This document shows, piece after piece, positions 9,412-18,554 of a DNA stretch of 64,000 bases. The DNA lies in the NCBI RefSeq assembly GCF_015595035.1, contig NZ_JADNRN010000001.1:992001-1056000 (forward strand). The letters run 5' to 3'. The first letter of the stretch is position 1, and the number at the start of each line of letters is the position of its first letter. The position numbers were made by a program, and so were the translations under genes. The notes under the pieces were generated by a model, which saw only the letters and a program-made list of their open reading frames with translations, made no database searches and was not told where the DNA came from. This stretch comes from Marinibium conchae (GTDB taxonomy: Bacteria; Pseudomonadota; Gammaproteobacteria; Enterobacterales; Alteromonadaceae).

Positions 9412-9735
9412 ATGGCAATTACGGCATGCCCATCGTGCAAAAAGCCAATTTCGGATAAAAGCAAAGTATGTAGCCATTGTGGCTTTGATATCGGTAATGC
9501 GACTGCCGAAGACCTTGAAAGAAAAGCAAACTTTGCTCGATTTCAAAAAATGCATAACCTACAAAATCAATCACTTATCGCTATTTTTATTTTCTTAGCG
9601 GGTATTGGTTTTCTCTATTGGGGTGGTTCTGATCCGGGTGACACACCCTATAATTTATCAATCGCAGCAGCTGTGGTTGGCTTTGCATGGTATGCCATTA
9701 ATCGCGTTAGAATAGTGTTAGCGAAGAGGAACTAA
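9412..9735 (+). CDS. Small zinc-ribbon membrane protein
   Basis: A 107-residue protein of unknown role. An N-terminal zinc ribbon (CPSC at residues 6-9, CSHC at 20-23) is followed by a short amphipathic linker and two transmembrane segments (about 49-67 and 78-95), the second ending in a basic tail. Ribosome-binding site GGGAG precedes the ATG. The yeaC start lies only 2 bp past its stop codon, and yeaC overlaps the DUF349 gene, which in turn overlaps ansA; so it probably heads a four-gene transcript. Real gene; function not recognised. Confidence 0.8.
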   Translation: MAITACPSCKKPISDKSKVCSHCGFDIGNATAEDLERKANFARFQKMHNLQNQSLIAIFIFLAGIGFLYWGGSDPGDTPYNLSIAAAVVGFAWYAINRVRIVLAKRN

Positions 9736-9737
9736 GT

Positions 9738-10031
9738 ATGAATGTAGATCAGCTAGTGCAAGCGATGACACCTGAGATTTTTGAAAATTTAAGAACCGCC
9801 GTTGAAACAGGTAAGTGGCCAGATGGGGCGGTGTTAAGTCCTGAGCAAAAAGAAAACTCTTTGCAAGCCGTATTGCTTTATCAAGCAAGAGTTGAGCAAT
9901 CTGAAGAGCACATGACAGTGGGTAAAAATGGCGAAGTTGTACAGAAAAGTCGACAAGAGCTTAAGCAAGAGATGCAACAGCAATCAACTAATCAAAGTCC
10001 TATAGCGCGGTTTAAACAAGATGATATTTAA
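9738..10031 (+). CDS. yeaC: DUF1315 family protein, YeaC-like
   Basis: A conserved 97-residue gammaproteobacterial protein of unknown function. The N-terminal part (VDQLVQAMTPEIFENLRTAV, then GKWPDG and LSPEQKE) is characteristic of DUF1315/YeaC. The C-terminus is Gln/Ser-rich and ends in FKQDDI. It starts 2 bp after the zinc-ribbon gene and overlaps the DUF349 gene by 11 bp, which indicates translational coupling. No catalytic motif is visible. Confidence 0.85.
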   Translation: MNVDQLVQAMTPEIFENLRTAVETGKWPDGAVLSPEQKENSLQAVLLYQARVEQSEEHMTVGKNGEVVQKSRQELKQEMQQQSTNQSPIARFKQDDI

Positions 10032-12831
10032 GCGACTTTTTCAGGCTAAACACCTCAGTAAAGATCCTGCTGTTCGTCTGACTGCGATTGAGCATTTGTC
10101 GGTAAGCAAAGTCAGCGATAAACAAGCGCTTCATGAGCTTGCCTTTAACGACAACGACGTGAGTGTTAGTCTGGCTGCGCTCGATAAGTTAAATTCATTT
10201 GCACTGTGGTTAAAAGCGTCAGAAACTGCAGATAATAAAAGAATTAAAAAGCATGCTCATGAATGGGTCGTAGCTGAAATAAACAAAGCGGATTCTGCGC
10301 TTATCTCAAATGACGAGTTTGAGCGTTTCATTGCCGAATCTAAGAACACCTCCTTGTTAGAAGAAATATTGTTTTCGAATCGACGTTTACAAACAAATGA
10401 TGCGCTCGCTCTGGCCACGTTATTAAAAATAAATAAGGTTAATACCGCGCGTTTGTACTTTCGCGAACATGCTAATAACGCCCAGCAATTGGTGCTTGTG
10501 TCACGTACAAATGATGCAGCTGAATTATCCAAGCTAGCAAAGTATGCTAGTCATCAATCGGTATCAGATGCTATTGAGTCTAAACTTGCCCTGCTTCATG
10601 AAGCATCTCAAAAGCCGACCAAAATACATCAGCTTGCTACACTTAATATTTCCAAGTTACTTGCCTTAAAAGAGCACGGTGACTATGAGTATATTTTTGA
10701 AAACAAGCAAAGCTTAAACCAAGAATTTAATGAACTAAAAGCAGAGTTTTCATATTTGGATGCTGAGTCTGCGGCTTTACTGGCGGAAAAGTACCTGCGC
10801 ACAAATGAGGCGGTTGAAAAGCGCTTGGCTGCGCTGAAGTCCGAATGGCTCAGTGCCAATGAATTAAAGCAAACAACCAACGCATTAAGTGAAATAGAGA
10901 GCCGCTTTGCTGATATTCGATTACAAATTAACGCGATATTAGCCTCTATAGATGATCCGAGTTTATTGGCTCAGTCTAAGTTGTTGGCGAATGCACTTAA
11001 CGATATTCTGGCAGATGTGGAAGACGCACGAGCACGCCCACAAACCATCGCTCATAAGCGAACTATCAAAGCACTCGATAGTGACCTAAAACGTTATCAG
11101 GGCTTTTTGAACGATCTTCCTGCTGCAAGAGAAAGTGTGGCTAAAGCTAAAGAAGCAATAGCTGCAATGCTAAAGTTGGATGCTTCACTTAGTCCAAACG
11201 ACTTACAAGAACAGCTGAAAAGCCTTGAATCAGACTGGAAGCAGTTGAATTCAGACACACAGTTGCCCTTACCAAAAGGCCTTGTTGACGAGTGGAATGT
11301 AGCAGTAAAAAAGCATCGAACGGCACTAAGTGAGCATTTTAGCGCCATCAAACAACAAGAAAAAAAGTTACAATCAAAGCTTAAAATGGTGCAACGAATG
11401 ATAAATCAAGGCAGTTATAAACCTGCCATAGCTACCTTTAAACACTGTGAAGCATTATTTGAAGGGCTAGCTGAAAAGTCACAGCGTAGTCAGCGTAAGC
11501 TCTTTGAAGAATTGGCCGAAAAAGTAGCTGAGTTACAAGCATTACAGGCTTTCATAGCTGCGCCGAGGAAACCGGCTCTTCTCGACCAAGTAAAAACTAT
11601 GCTCGACGGTGGTGATGCGATTGATATACCAGAGCGCGCTGCAGCAGTAAAAAGATTAAGAAAAGAATGGAATGATTTGGGTCGCTTAGGCACCGAAGAA
11701 GACGACAAACTTAATGAAGCGTTCGATGAAGCATTGGAAAAAGCTTTCGCTCCTTGCAGAGCGCACTATGCAGAGCAAGACAAGATAAGGGCGGATAATG
11801 CAGAGATTGCACGCACGATTATTACAGATTTAGAGCCGCTTGCCTTAGATGATGAGCTTGCGACCTTAGGGCGACGCGTAAATGCTATTGGAAAGCGCTG
11901 GCGTGAGCTTGGTATTTTAGAGCACAATGATAAAAAGGCCTTAAATAAACAATACTTTGCAGCTCTGAAACCTATTCAAGCGAAGTTAGAGGCGTTTTAT
12001 GCAGACAATGCCAGTCAAAAGCAGAGCTTGATTAATAAAGTTATCAAGCTCGCTGCGCTTGAAGATAATGCAGTAGCATCATCACAAGCTAAGAATCTTC
12101 AGCAAGAATGGAAGGCTATTGGTTTTGCTGGAAAGCCGCATGACGATAAGCTTTGGAAACAGTTTCGAGAAGCCAATGATGCTGTTTTTGCAAAAGTAAA
12201 CGAAGAGCGCGACGCTCAGGCAAATGAAATCGCCGACCTCAAAAAACAAATAGCTGAGCTTACAGGCACTTTAGCGAAGGAAATAGAAAGTGCTACCCAA
12301 AGTGCTGAGCTGACGTTAATTAGCGATAAGATTGACGAGGCTCGAGCGCTACTAACGCAAATGCCGCCGCGCGAAGGTAAGGCTGTGAGTCGCCAAATCG
12401 ACGTGTTACAAACGACTCTCGATACGCGCGAAAAAGTGTTAGCTGACCTGCGTGTCTCAGCGCAATGGGATGCTCTTTTTGAGGTCCTGAGTATTTGGCG
12501 AAGTGATGAGTTACCTAATGAAGTGGCTGATCTTCCGTCACGTTTTCAAAGTTTCTTCAAAGCCAAAGATGAAACAGAATTGGATCGAAAGTCGCTGACC
12601 ATTCAATTAGAAATATTAAGTGATGTCGAGAGTAATAAAGCCGATGAAAAACGTCGCAAAGAGCTGCAATTGGCGATGATGGCTGCAAAACTTGAAGGCA
12701 ACGATGTGCTGACTGCTGAGGCTGTACTGCAAAGTTGGATAGCAAAAGGGTGTTTGGAAAAGCAAGATAGTGCTTTATTGAAAAGGCTTAAAAAAGCGAT
12801 GGCGATTCACGTAGGTGCTCTTGGTGCGTAA
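10021..12831 (+). CDS. Large DUF349 coiled-coil protein
   Basis: A 936-residue, charged, almost entirely helical protein without signal peptide or membrane segment. Residues 1-60 resemble an alpha-helical repeat. The central part is coiled coil. At least three DUF349-type repeats of about 75 residues are visible near 540-590, 610-665 and 680-735, marked by KEW..LG, KRW.ELG and QEWKAIG. DUF349 has no established biochemical role, so only a scaffold-like or nucleic-acid-associated role can be guessed. It overlaps yeaC by 11 bp and ansA by 8 bp (with the GTG start at 12824), so the three are likely cotranslated. Confidence 0.85.
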   Translation: MIFKRLFQAKHLSKDPAVRLTAIEHLSVSKVSDKQALHELAFNDNDVSVSLAALDKLNSFALWLKASETADNKRIKKHAHEWVVAEINKADSALISNDEFERFIAESKNTSLLEEILFSNRRLQTNDALALATLLKINKVNTARLYFREHANNAQQLVLVSRTNDAAELSKLAKYASHQSVSDAIESKLALLHEASQKPTKIHQLATLNISKLLALKEHGDYEYIFENKQSLNQEFNELKAEFSYLDAESAALLAEKYLRTNEAVEKRLAALKSEWLSANELKQTTNALSEIESRFADIRLQINAILASIDDPSLLAQSKLLANALNDILADVEDARARPQTIAHKRTIKALDSDLKRYQGFLNDLPAARESVAKAKEAIAAMLKLDASLSPNDLQEQLKSLESDWKQLNSDTQLPLPKGLVDEWNVAVKKHRTALSEHFSAIKQQEKKLQSKLKMVQRMINQGSYKPAIATFKHCEALFEGLAEKSQRSQRKLFEELAEKVAELQALQAFIAAPRKPALLDQVKTMLDGGDAIDIPERAAAVKRLRKEWNDLGRLGTEEDDKLNEAFDEALEKAFAPCRAHYAEQDKIRADNAEIARTIITDLEPLALDDELATLGRRVNAIGKRWRELGILEHNDKKALNKQYFAALKPIQAKLEAFYADNASQKQSLINKVIKLAALEDNAVASSQAKNLQQEWKAIGFAGKPHDDKLWKQFREANDAVFAKVNEERDAQANEIADLKKQIAELTGTLAKEIESATQSAELTLISDKIDEARALLTQMPPREGKAVSRQIDVLQTTLDTREKVLADLRVSAQWDALFEVLSIWRSDELPNEVADLPSRFQSFFKAKDETELDRKSLTIQLEILSDVESNKADEKRRKELQLAMMAAKLEGNDVLTAEAVLQSWIAKGCLEKQDSALLKRLKKAMAIHVGALGA

Positions 12832-13846
12832 ACATATCTACGTTGCATACACTGGCGGTACTATCGGTATGAAACCCTCTGAAAACGGTTTTGTACCAGC
12901 GGCCGGATATCTTTCTGAAACACTTGCAAAAATGCCAGAATTTCATCGCTCAGAAATGCCTGCATTCACCATTCATGAATATGACGTCTTGCTAGACTCC
13001 AGTGACATGTCTCCATCCGATTGGCAATTGATCGCCGATGATATCGATAAGCACTACGACGACTATGATGGATTCATTATATTGCATGGTACCGATACCA
13101 TGGCATATACCGCGTCGGCTTTATCTTTTATGTTAGAAAATTTGGCAAAGCCGGTGATTGTCACTGGCTCACAGATCCCCCTTGCGGAACTGCGCTCCGA
13201 TGGTCAAACAAATCTATTAAACTCCTTATATATTGCGGCGAACTTTCCTATTCCAGAAGTCAGTTTGTTTTTTAATAATAAACTTATTCGTGGTAATCGA
13301 AGTCGAAAAGTCGACGCCGATGGTTTTGATGCTTTTGATTCTCCCAACTTTCCAAGTTTGATCAAAGCGGGTATTAACATCGAAGTGAACCATGATGTGG
13401 TTAATACCACATCGCTCGAGGGAAAAAAGCGCTTGCAGGTGAGTGCAGTAAGCTCCCAGCCCATTGGTTTAGTCAGTTTGTACCCAGGCATATCAGCCGA
13501 CGTGGTAAAAAATATTATTCAACAACCGGTAAATGCCCTTATTCTACTTAGTTATGGAGTAGGTAACGCGCCACAAAACAGTGCTTTGTTACTGGAGCTT
13601 AAACGTGCACAAGAGCAGGGTATTATTGTGGTCAATTGCACTCAGTGCTTTAGAGGCAAGGTTAATATGGCTGGTTATGCCAATGGTCATTTATTGCAAG
13701 ACATCGGCCTTGTATCGGGCCAAGATATGACGCCAGAAGCTGCACTTGCAAAACTACATTACTTATTGAGTAAGCCCGAACTCTCCACTGTTGAACGCAA
13801 ACAGCTCATGACAGTAAGCCTACGTGGCGAGCTGAGTGTTAAGTAA
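12824..13846 (+). CDS. ansA: Type I (cytoplasmic) L-asparaginase
   Basis: Hydrolyses L-asparagine to aspartate and ammonia. The catalytic motifs are YVAYTGGTIGM near the N-terminus (nucleophilic Thr) and DGFIILHGTDTMAYTASAL (second Thr with Asp). The absence of a signal peptide marks the cytosolic AnsA type. I chose the GTG at 12824 (M-R-K-H-I-Y, 340 residues) because it aligns with E. coli AnsA; an upstream in-frame GTG at 12815 would add three residues. It overlaps the DUF349 gene. Length and motifs are normal for the family. Confidence 0.93.
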   Translation: MRKHIYVAYTGGTIGMKPSENGFVPAAGYLSETLAKMPEFHRSEMPAFTIHEYDVLLDSSDMSPSDWQLIADDIDKHYDDYDGFIILHGTDTMAYTASALSFMLENLAKPVIVTGSQIPLAELRSDGQTNLLNSLYIAANFPIPEVSLFFNNKLIRGNRSRKVDADGFDAFDSPNFPSLIKAGINIEVNHDVVNTTSLEGKKRLQVSAVSSQPIGLVSLYPGISADVVKNIIQQPVNALILLSYGVGNAPQNSALLLELKRAQEQGIIVVNCTQCFRGKVNMAGYANGHLLQDIGLVSGQDMTPEAALAKLHYLLSKPELSTVERKQLMTVSLRGELSVK

Positions 13847-13949
13847 GCTATTGCGACAGCGTAGTATTACCTCCCTGTAAGCATATAATTACATTAGTGC
13901 CAAGTTTCGCTGAGACTTCTGCTTGATTTGAATCAACTTTGTATTATAC

Positions 13950-13967
13950 TTTCAGAAAATATTGAAA
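13950..13967 (+). promoter_or_regulatory. Inverted repeat upstream of the GbsR-type regulator
   Basis: TTTCA (13950-13954), 8 bp, TGAAA (13963-13967), lying between a -10-like TTATAC (13944-13949) and the ribosome-binding site AGAAGG (13972-13977). This is a plausible autoregulatory operator. Confidence 0.3.
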
Positions 13968-13983
13968 CTTCAGAAGGTTTATT

Positions 13984-14547
13984 GTGGAATCAACGTTCAA
14001 AATGACACCAATGATCGAATCCTTTGTGATGCATTTCGGCGAAATGGGCAGCAGATGGGGCTTTAACAGAACTGTTGGGCAGATATACGCCTTGCTTGTG
14101 ATGAGTGAAGCCGCACTTTGTGCGAATCAAATTGCAGATACGCTAAGCATATCGCGAGGAAACGTGAGCATGGGGCTTAAGGAACTCAGTTCATGGCAAT
14201 TGGTTGCTACCACACACAAACCTGGTGATAGAAAAGAATACTATCAAAGCAAAGGCAGTATATGGGACATGGCGAATCGTGTCTTTGAAGAGCGCCGTAA
14301 ACGAGAAATGGACCCAACTTTGAGTTTGCTTAGAGATATTTTACTTGATGAGCCAGCAAATCGCTCAGAGGAATATGCTCAAGCACAAATAGCTGAAATT
14401 CATGACTTGCTAGAAAATATTACTCATTGGACACAAAGCTTACAGGCTTTGAGCCCGGACAAACTGAATACCCTGATGAAACTTGGTTCCGGGGTGGGTA
14501 AAGTTCTTGATATGAAAGATAAGCTCATGATGAAAAAAGCAGAATAA
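13984..14547 (+). CDS. GbsR/MarR-family transcriptional regulator
   Basis: A 187-residue winged-helix DNA-binding protein. The central ANQIADTLSISRGNVSMGLKEL forms the helix-turn-helix, followed by the wing containing KPGDRKEYY. The C-terminal helices resemble GbsR-type dimerisation regions. The start is GTG at 13984, set by AGAAGG 6 bp upstream. It lies 118 bp upstream of the cioA-type gene on the same strand, so it probably regulates the oxidase operon and itself. GbsR proteins respond to choline in Bacillus; the ligand here is unknown, and no osmolyte gene is nearby. Confidence 0.82.
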   Translation: MESTFKMTPMIESFVMHFGEMGSRWGFNRTVGQIYALLVMSEAALCANQIADTLSISRGNVSMGLKELSSWQLVATTHKPGDRKEYYQSKGSIWDMANRVFEERRKREMDPTLSLLRDILLDEPANRSEEYAQAQIAEIHDLLENITHWTQSLQALSPDKLNTLMKLGSGVGKVLDMKDKLMMKKAE

Positions 14548-14665
14548 TAGTTAGCTAACAGAGCAGCATCAACGCACAAATTTTTAGAGGAGTAAGTAAG
14601 CGACAAGTAAAACCATAGGTACCCGAATAACTATTTTCCTAGCCAACAAGCATTAAGAGGCTCAC

Positions 14666-16048
14666 ATGTTTGACGTACTACTTTTATCGCGTATTCAATT
14701 CGCTGCCAATATTAGTTTTCATATTCTTTTTCCAACTATTACCATTGCGTTGGGCTGGTTACTCTTTTACTTCAAACTAAGGTATCAATTTTCAAAACAC
14801 CCCGTTTGGATGCGTGCATATCGTTTTTGGGTAAAAGTATTTGCACTGAGCTTTGCGATGGGCGTGGTTAGCGGTATAACCATGTCATTTCAGTTTGGTA
14901 CAAACTGGCCTGGTTTCATGGAGACAATAGGCAATATTGCAGGCCCACTGCTCGCCTATGAGGTGCTTACAGCCTTTTTCTTAGAAGCTACCATGCTCGG
15001 CATTATGCTGTTCGGTTTTCATCGAGTACCGGCGTGGGTTCACACGGGAGCAACCTTTCTTGTGGCCTTTGGTACGACGATGTCGGCCTTTTGGATATTG
15101 GTGCTTAACTCTTGGATGCAAACCCCCGCGGGCTTTGAAATGATTGACGGTGTGGCGCATGCCAGCGATTGGATGGCGATAATATTCAATCCCTCATTTC
15201 CTTATCGTTTCTCACATATGTTGTTAGCATCATCCTTAACGGTGTGTTTCTTAGTCGCGGGCTTGTCGGCCTATAGAATTTATCGTGGCGACAACAAAAA
15301 AGCACCGCGGGTAGCGCTTAAAACGGCGATCTTTAGCGCCATGTTAATAGCGCCACTTCAGGCTTTCGTCGGCGATCTTCATGGCCTTAATACACTCGAA
15401 CATCAGCCTCAAAAGATCGCAGCGATGGAGGGAATATGGGAAACACAAGAGGGCGCCCCCTTAGTGCTATTCGCTGTTCCGGATGAAGAGAGTAAAACAA
15501 ACAAATATGCTATCGAAATACCTAAATTAGCCAGCTTAATCTTAACTCATTCGCTCGATGGCGAGTTGCAAGGTCTCAATGAATTTGAGGGAGCTCATCC
15601 TCCCGTCGCGCCAGTGTTCTATAGCTTCAGAGTCATGGTAGGTATCGGCATGCTGATGATAGCCGTTGCATGGTGGTGCGGCATCACTTTACTTCGCAAA
15701 AAGCAACTTAATAAATATCAAATTTGGACATTAATGAGTCTTTCTTTTGCAGGTTGGGTAGCTACCTTAGCTGGTTGGTATGTTACTGAAATAGGTAGGC
15801 AACCATATTTGGTCAGCGGAGTGTTAAGAACAGCAGACGCTGTTACCGATATTGCATCTGGTAATGTTCTCCTAACGTTTATCTTATACATGAGTATGTA
15901 TGTTGTCTTATTAGTAGTTTATGTTCGCACGCTATTTTTAATGGCTAAACGCGCTGTCGACATCGAAGAGTATGATTTGTCGCCTCCTGGATTACCAGAA
16001 GGCCCTCGCGTCAAGCAAGCGAGAAATAACTCAACTATAGGGGCCTGA
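14666..16048 (+). CDS. cioA: Cytochrome bd-type quinol oxidase subunit I, CioA type
   Basis: Inner-membrane quinol oxidase subunit carrying the haems and reducing O2 to water. At 460 residues with a short Q-loop it is the CioA (cyanide-insensitive) form rather than the longer E. coli CydA. Visible features are LSRIQFAANISFHILFPTIT with haem-ligand candidate His19, YEVLTAFFLEATMLG with the conserved acidic residues, NSWMQTPAGFE, and the late GRQPYLVSGVLRT motif. There are multiple membrane helices. The cioB ATG follows the TGA by 1 bp. The upstream GbsR-type gene suggests regulation of this respiratory branch. Confidence 0.92.
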   Translation: MFDVLLLSRIQFAANISFHILFPTITIALGWLLFYFKLRYQFSKHPVWMRAYRFWVKVFALSFAMGVVSGITMSFQFGTNWPGFMETIGNIAGPLLAYEVLTAFFLEATMLGIMLFGFHRVPAWVHTGATFLVAFGTTMSAFWILVLNSWMQTPAGFEMIDGVAHASDWMAIIFNPSFPYRFSHMLLASSLTVCFLVAGLSAYRIYRGDNKKAPRVALKTAIFSAMLIAPLQAFVGDLHGLNTLEHQPQKIAAMEGIWETQEGAPLVLFAVPDEESKTNKYAIEIPKLASLILTHSLDGELQGLNEFEGAHPPVAPVFYSFRVMVGIGMLMIAVAWWCGITLLRKKQLNKYQIWTLMSLSFAGWVATLAGWYVTEIGRQPYLVSGVLRTADAVTDIASGNVLLTFILYMSMYVVLLVVYVRTLFLMAKRAVDIEEYDLSPPGLPEGPRVKQARNNSTIGA

Positions 16049-16049
16049 T

Positions 16050-17057
16050 ATGGATATATTATTTTCTGATACTGCACTACCCATAGTATTTGCCATGTTA
16101 ACTGCGCTGTCATTGCTGCTGTATGCGATTCTCGATGGCTTTGACCTGGGGGTTGGTATTTTGTTACCTATGAGCGATGAAGGGCAGAGAGACACCGCAA
16201 TTGCCTCCATTGGTCCGTTTTGGGATGCCAATGAAACTTGGTTGGTGCTGGCGGTTGGCTTATTGTTAGTTGCTTTTCCAGCCGCACATAGTGCTATTTT
16301 AAAAGCTTTTTACTTACCCGCTACGATAATGCTCTTAGCATTGATACTCCGAGGTGTTGCCTTTGATTTTAGAGCTAAGGTAAAACCACGACGTAAACGG
16401 ATTTGGGATTACACCTTCAAAATTGGCTCCATGCTAACGGCATTCACGCAGGGCTTCATGCTTGGCCTTTATGTGATGGGGCTAGAGTACACCTTAGCTT
16501 CTGTTGTCTTTTCTATCTTCAGTGGTTTTTGTGTGCTTGCAGCCTATAGTTTGATAGGCGCAGCATGGTTAGTAATGAAAACAAGTGGAGAATTGCAGCT
16601 AAGCGCGATCTCTTGGTCAAAGAAATGCGGCGTACTAACGGCCTTTGGTATTCTGGTTGTTTGTTTGGTAAATCCATACGTGAATGCATCAGTACTTCGA
16701 ATTTGGACCGAATTGCCCTGGGCTTATTTCTATGCAGCAATACCGCTATTGTGTGCCTTTATGTTTATATTGGGGTTTCTTGTTCTCAAGCGCTTGCCGC
16801 TTGCTGACGATGCTGGAGCATCGCTTCCCTTCTATATGGTCGTTATTATATTTGTGTGTTGCTTCTTAGGCTTGAGTTTTAGTTTTTATCCGTATGTGGT
16901 GCCTGGGCAACTGACCTTAAACGAAGCCGCCAGTTCACCCGCTTCGCTGAAGATAATACTGATTGGTAGTGTGTTCGTGTTACCGTTTATCGGCGCTTAT
17001 ACTGTATTCTCATACTACACGTTTAGAGGAAAGGCTGAACAGCTAAGATATTATTAA
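16050..17057 (+). CDS. cioB: Cytochrome bd-type quinol oxidase subunit II, CioB type
   Basis: Partner subunit of the bd oxidase, structural and involved in haem insertion. At 335 residues with about eight hydrophobic helices it is of normal length. Conserved N-terminal parts are LLYAILDGFDLGVGILLP and GPFWDANETWLVLAVG. It is separated from cioA by one base, so the two are translationally coupled. No CydX/CydZ-like small ORF follows: the stop is 4 bp from the convergent DUF3592 gene end. Confidence 0.92.
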   Translation: MDILFSDTALPIVFAMLTALSLLLYAILDGFDLGVGILLPMSDEGQRDTAIASIGPFWDANETWLVLAVGLLLVAFPAAHSAILKAFYLPATIMLLALILRGVAFDFRAKVKPRRKRIWDYTFKIGSMLTAFTQGFMLGLYVMGLEYTLASVVFSIFSGFCVLAAYSLIGAAWLVMKTSGELQLSAISWSKKCGVLTAFGILVVCLVNPYVNASVLRIWTELPWAYFYAAIPLLCAFMFILGFLVLKRLPLADDAGASLPFYMVVIIFVCCFLGLSFSFYPYVVPGQLTLNEAASSPASLKIILIGSVFVLPFIGAYTVFSYYTFRGKAEQLRYY

Positions 17058-17061
17058 ATGA

Positions 17062-17517
17062 TTATTTTTGTCGGTAGTGATAAAGCCATTGTGGAGTAAC
17101 GGCAATAAAAATCAGTAATAAAAAGGGTAACAAAACTGATGATAAGGTAGTGAATAGGGCATAGTTCATTACGTAGCCTGACTGAGGGTGCTCATCATCA
17201 TAAGCCACAGTAAGTGTATCTCCCATGTTTATGATGCCAAAAGCTGAATATACGTGGGAGTTTACAGTTAGCCAATAGGTTGAGCCGTCAACGCGGTATT
17301 CAACCAGTATTTCATGCAACTTGGGAGGGCGTTGCGTATTATCAATCATGACCTCCTGCGATTTAGTGACGGTATAATCAACTACCGTCGCTTGAGTACT
17401 TGTTCCAAATAAATAAGCAGGAAGTGCATGCCGACCAGCTACTAAAAAAACAAGTAACAAGAAAAGTCCAATCAGCATACTGATACTCGCTTCTTTGAAC
17501 TTATTTCTTTTTTTCAT
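17062..17517 (-). CDS. DUF3592 domain membrane protein
   Basis: A 151-residue inner-membrane protein of unknown function. A basic N-terminus precedes a transmembrane helix (about 13-33). A beta-rich extracytoplasmic domain typical of DUF3592 follows (VEYRVDGSTYWLTVNS, GDTLTVAYDDEHPQ), then a second membrane helix (about 118-141) and a short basic tail. It is convergent with cioB, 4 bp apart, and downstream of lipA on the same strand. A 14-bp direct repeat lies in its upstream region. No partner is implied. Confidence 0.75.
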   Translation of the reverse strand: MKKRNKFKEASISMLIGLFLLLVFLVAGRHALPAYLFGTSTQATVVDYTVTKSQEVMIDNTQRPPKLHEILVEYRVDGSTYWLTVNSHVYSAFGIINMGDTLTVAYDDEHPQSGYVMNYALFTTLSSVLLPFLLLIFIAVTPQWLYHYRQK

Positions 17518-17527
17518 TTTGGCTGCC

Positions 17528-17564
17528 CTATTATGTCTTTGCTACACTGCCTACTATGTCTTTG
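17528..17564 (-). repeat. Near-identical 14-bp direct repeats upstream of the DUF3592 gene
   Basis: CTATTATGTCTTTG (17528-17541) and CTACTATGTCTTTG (17551-17564) differ by one base, with a period of 23 bp. The period is close to two helical turns, so a paired protein-binding site is possible. Confidence 0.4.
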
Positions 17565-17591
17565 GTTAACTGATAGTGCGCTGCTATTGAT

Positions 17592-18554
17592 TTATTTAAC
17601 TTCAACACCCGCAGCTTGCTTGTCGGCATGGTAGCTCGAGCGTACCATTGGTCCACACGCCGCGTGGGTAAAGCCAATCTTTTTGGCGTAATCACCCAAA
17701 GCATCAAACTCTACTGGTGGTACATAGCGTTTCACCGGGAAATGGTGCTTGCTGGGTTGCAAGTACTGTCCAAGAGTGAGCATGTCTACATTGTGGGCGC
17801 GTAAATCATCGAGTACTTTTTGCATTTCGTCTGCTTCTTCACCCATGCCCATCATTAAGCCAGATTTGGTTGGTATTTCTGGGTGCTGCTCTTTAAATTT
17901 CTTTAGTAGGTCGAGTGACCACTGGTAATTAGCCCCTGGGCGACACTCTCTGTATAGCCTTGGTATAGTTTCAAGATTGTGGTTAAACACGTCAGGAACG
18001 CCCTTTTTGAATATCTCCAGAGCGCGATCCATACGACCACGAAAATCAGGCACAAGTACTTCAATTTTGGTTGTAGGGCTATGCTCTCTAATGGCATTAA
18101 TACAATCAACAAAGTGCTGAGCGCCACCATCACGAAGGTCATCGCGATCAACCGAGGTGATTACCACATAGCTTAGCCCCATTTCGGCAATTGTTTTAGC
18201 CAGTTTCTCTGGCTCTTCGGCACTTGGGGGTAAGGGTTTACCATGTGCAACGTCGCAAAATGGGCAACGACGCGTACAAATATCCCCTAAAATCATGAAT
18301 GTTGCGGTGCCATGATTAAAGCACTCAGCTAGGTTAGGGCAGCTAGCTTCTTCACATACTGAATGCAATTTGTTTTTACGTAAGGTAGCTTTGATGTGAT
18401 CGATGCGGTCAGTTGTGCGTGGTAGCTTAATTTTTATCCACTCAGGTTTGCGCAGCATCTGTTCTTTTTCAGTGGGTACAATTGTGATGGGGATGTGCTT
18501 TACTTTTTCGTCATCTCTTAATTTTACACCAGCTTGTGGACGTGTATTACTCAT
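17592..18554 (-). CDS. lipA: Lipoyl synthase
   Basis: A radical-SAM enzyme that inserts two sulfurs into octanoyl groups on lipoyl domains. Counting from a TTG codon just before the ATG, the auxiliary 4Fe-4S cluster Cys are 68, 73 and 79 ([12 protein letters not shown]), the radical-SAM CTRRCPFC Cys are 94, 98 and 101, and the C-terminal RSSYHAD gives the auxiliary Ser ligand. I chose the ATG at 18554 over the TTG at 18557; it overlaps the lipB end by 8 bp (coupled translation). It is the last gene of the leuS-lipA run and works directly after LipB. Confidence 0.96.
   Translation of the reverse strand: MSNTRPQAGVKLRDDEKVKHIPITIVPTEKEQMLRKPEWIKIKLPRTTDRIDHIKATLRKNKLHSVCEEASCPNLAECFNHGTATFMILGDICTRRCPFCDVAHGKPLPPSAEEPEKLAKTIAEMGLSYVVITSVDRDDLRDGGAQHFVDCINAIREHSPTTKIEVLVPDFRGRMDRALEIFKKGVPDVFNHNLETIPRLYRECRPGANYQWSLDLLKKFKEQHPEIPTKSGLMMGMGEEADEMQKVLDDLRAHNVDMLTLGQYLQPSKHHFPVKRYVPPVEFDALGDYAKKIGFTHAACGPMVRSSYHADKQAAGVEVK

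Noticed and set aside
16565-16869. Two overlapping plus-strand ORFs inside cioB
   Set aside because: Out-of-frame shadows of a well supported membrane protein gene.
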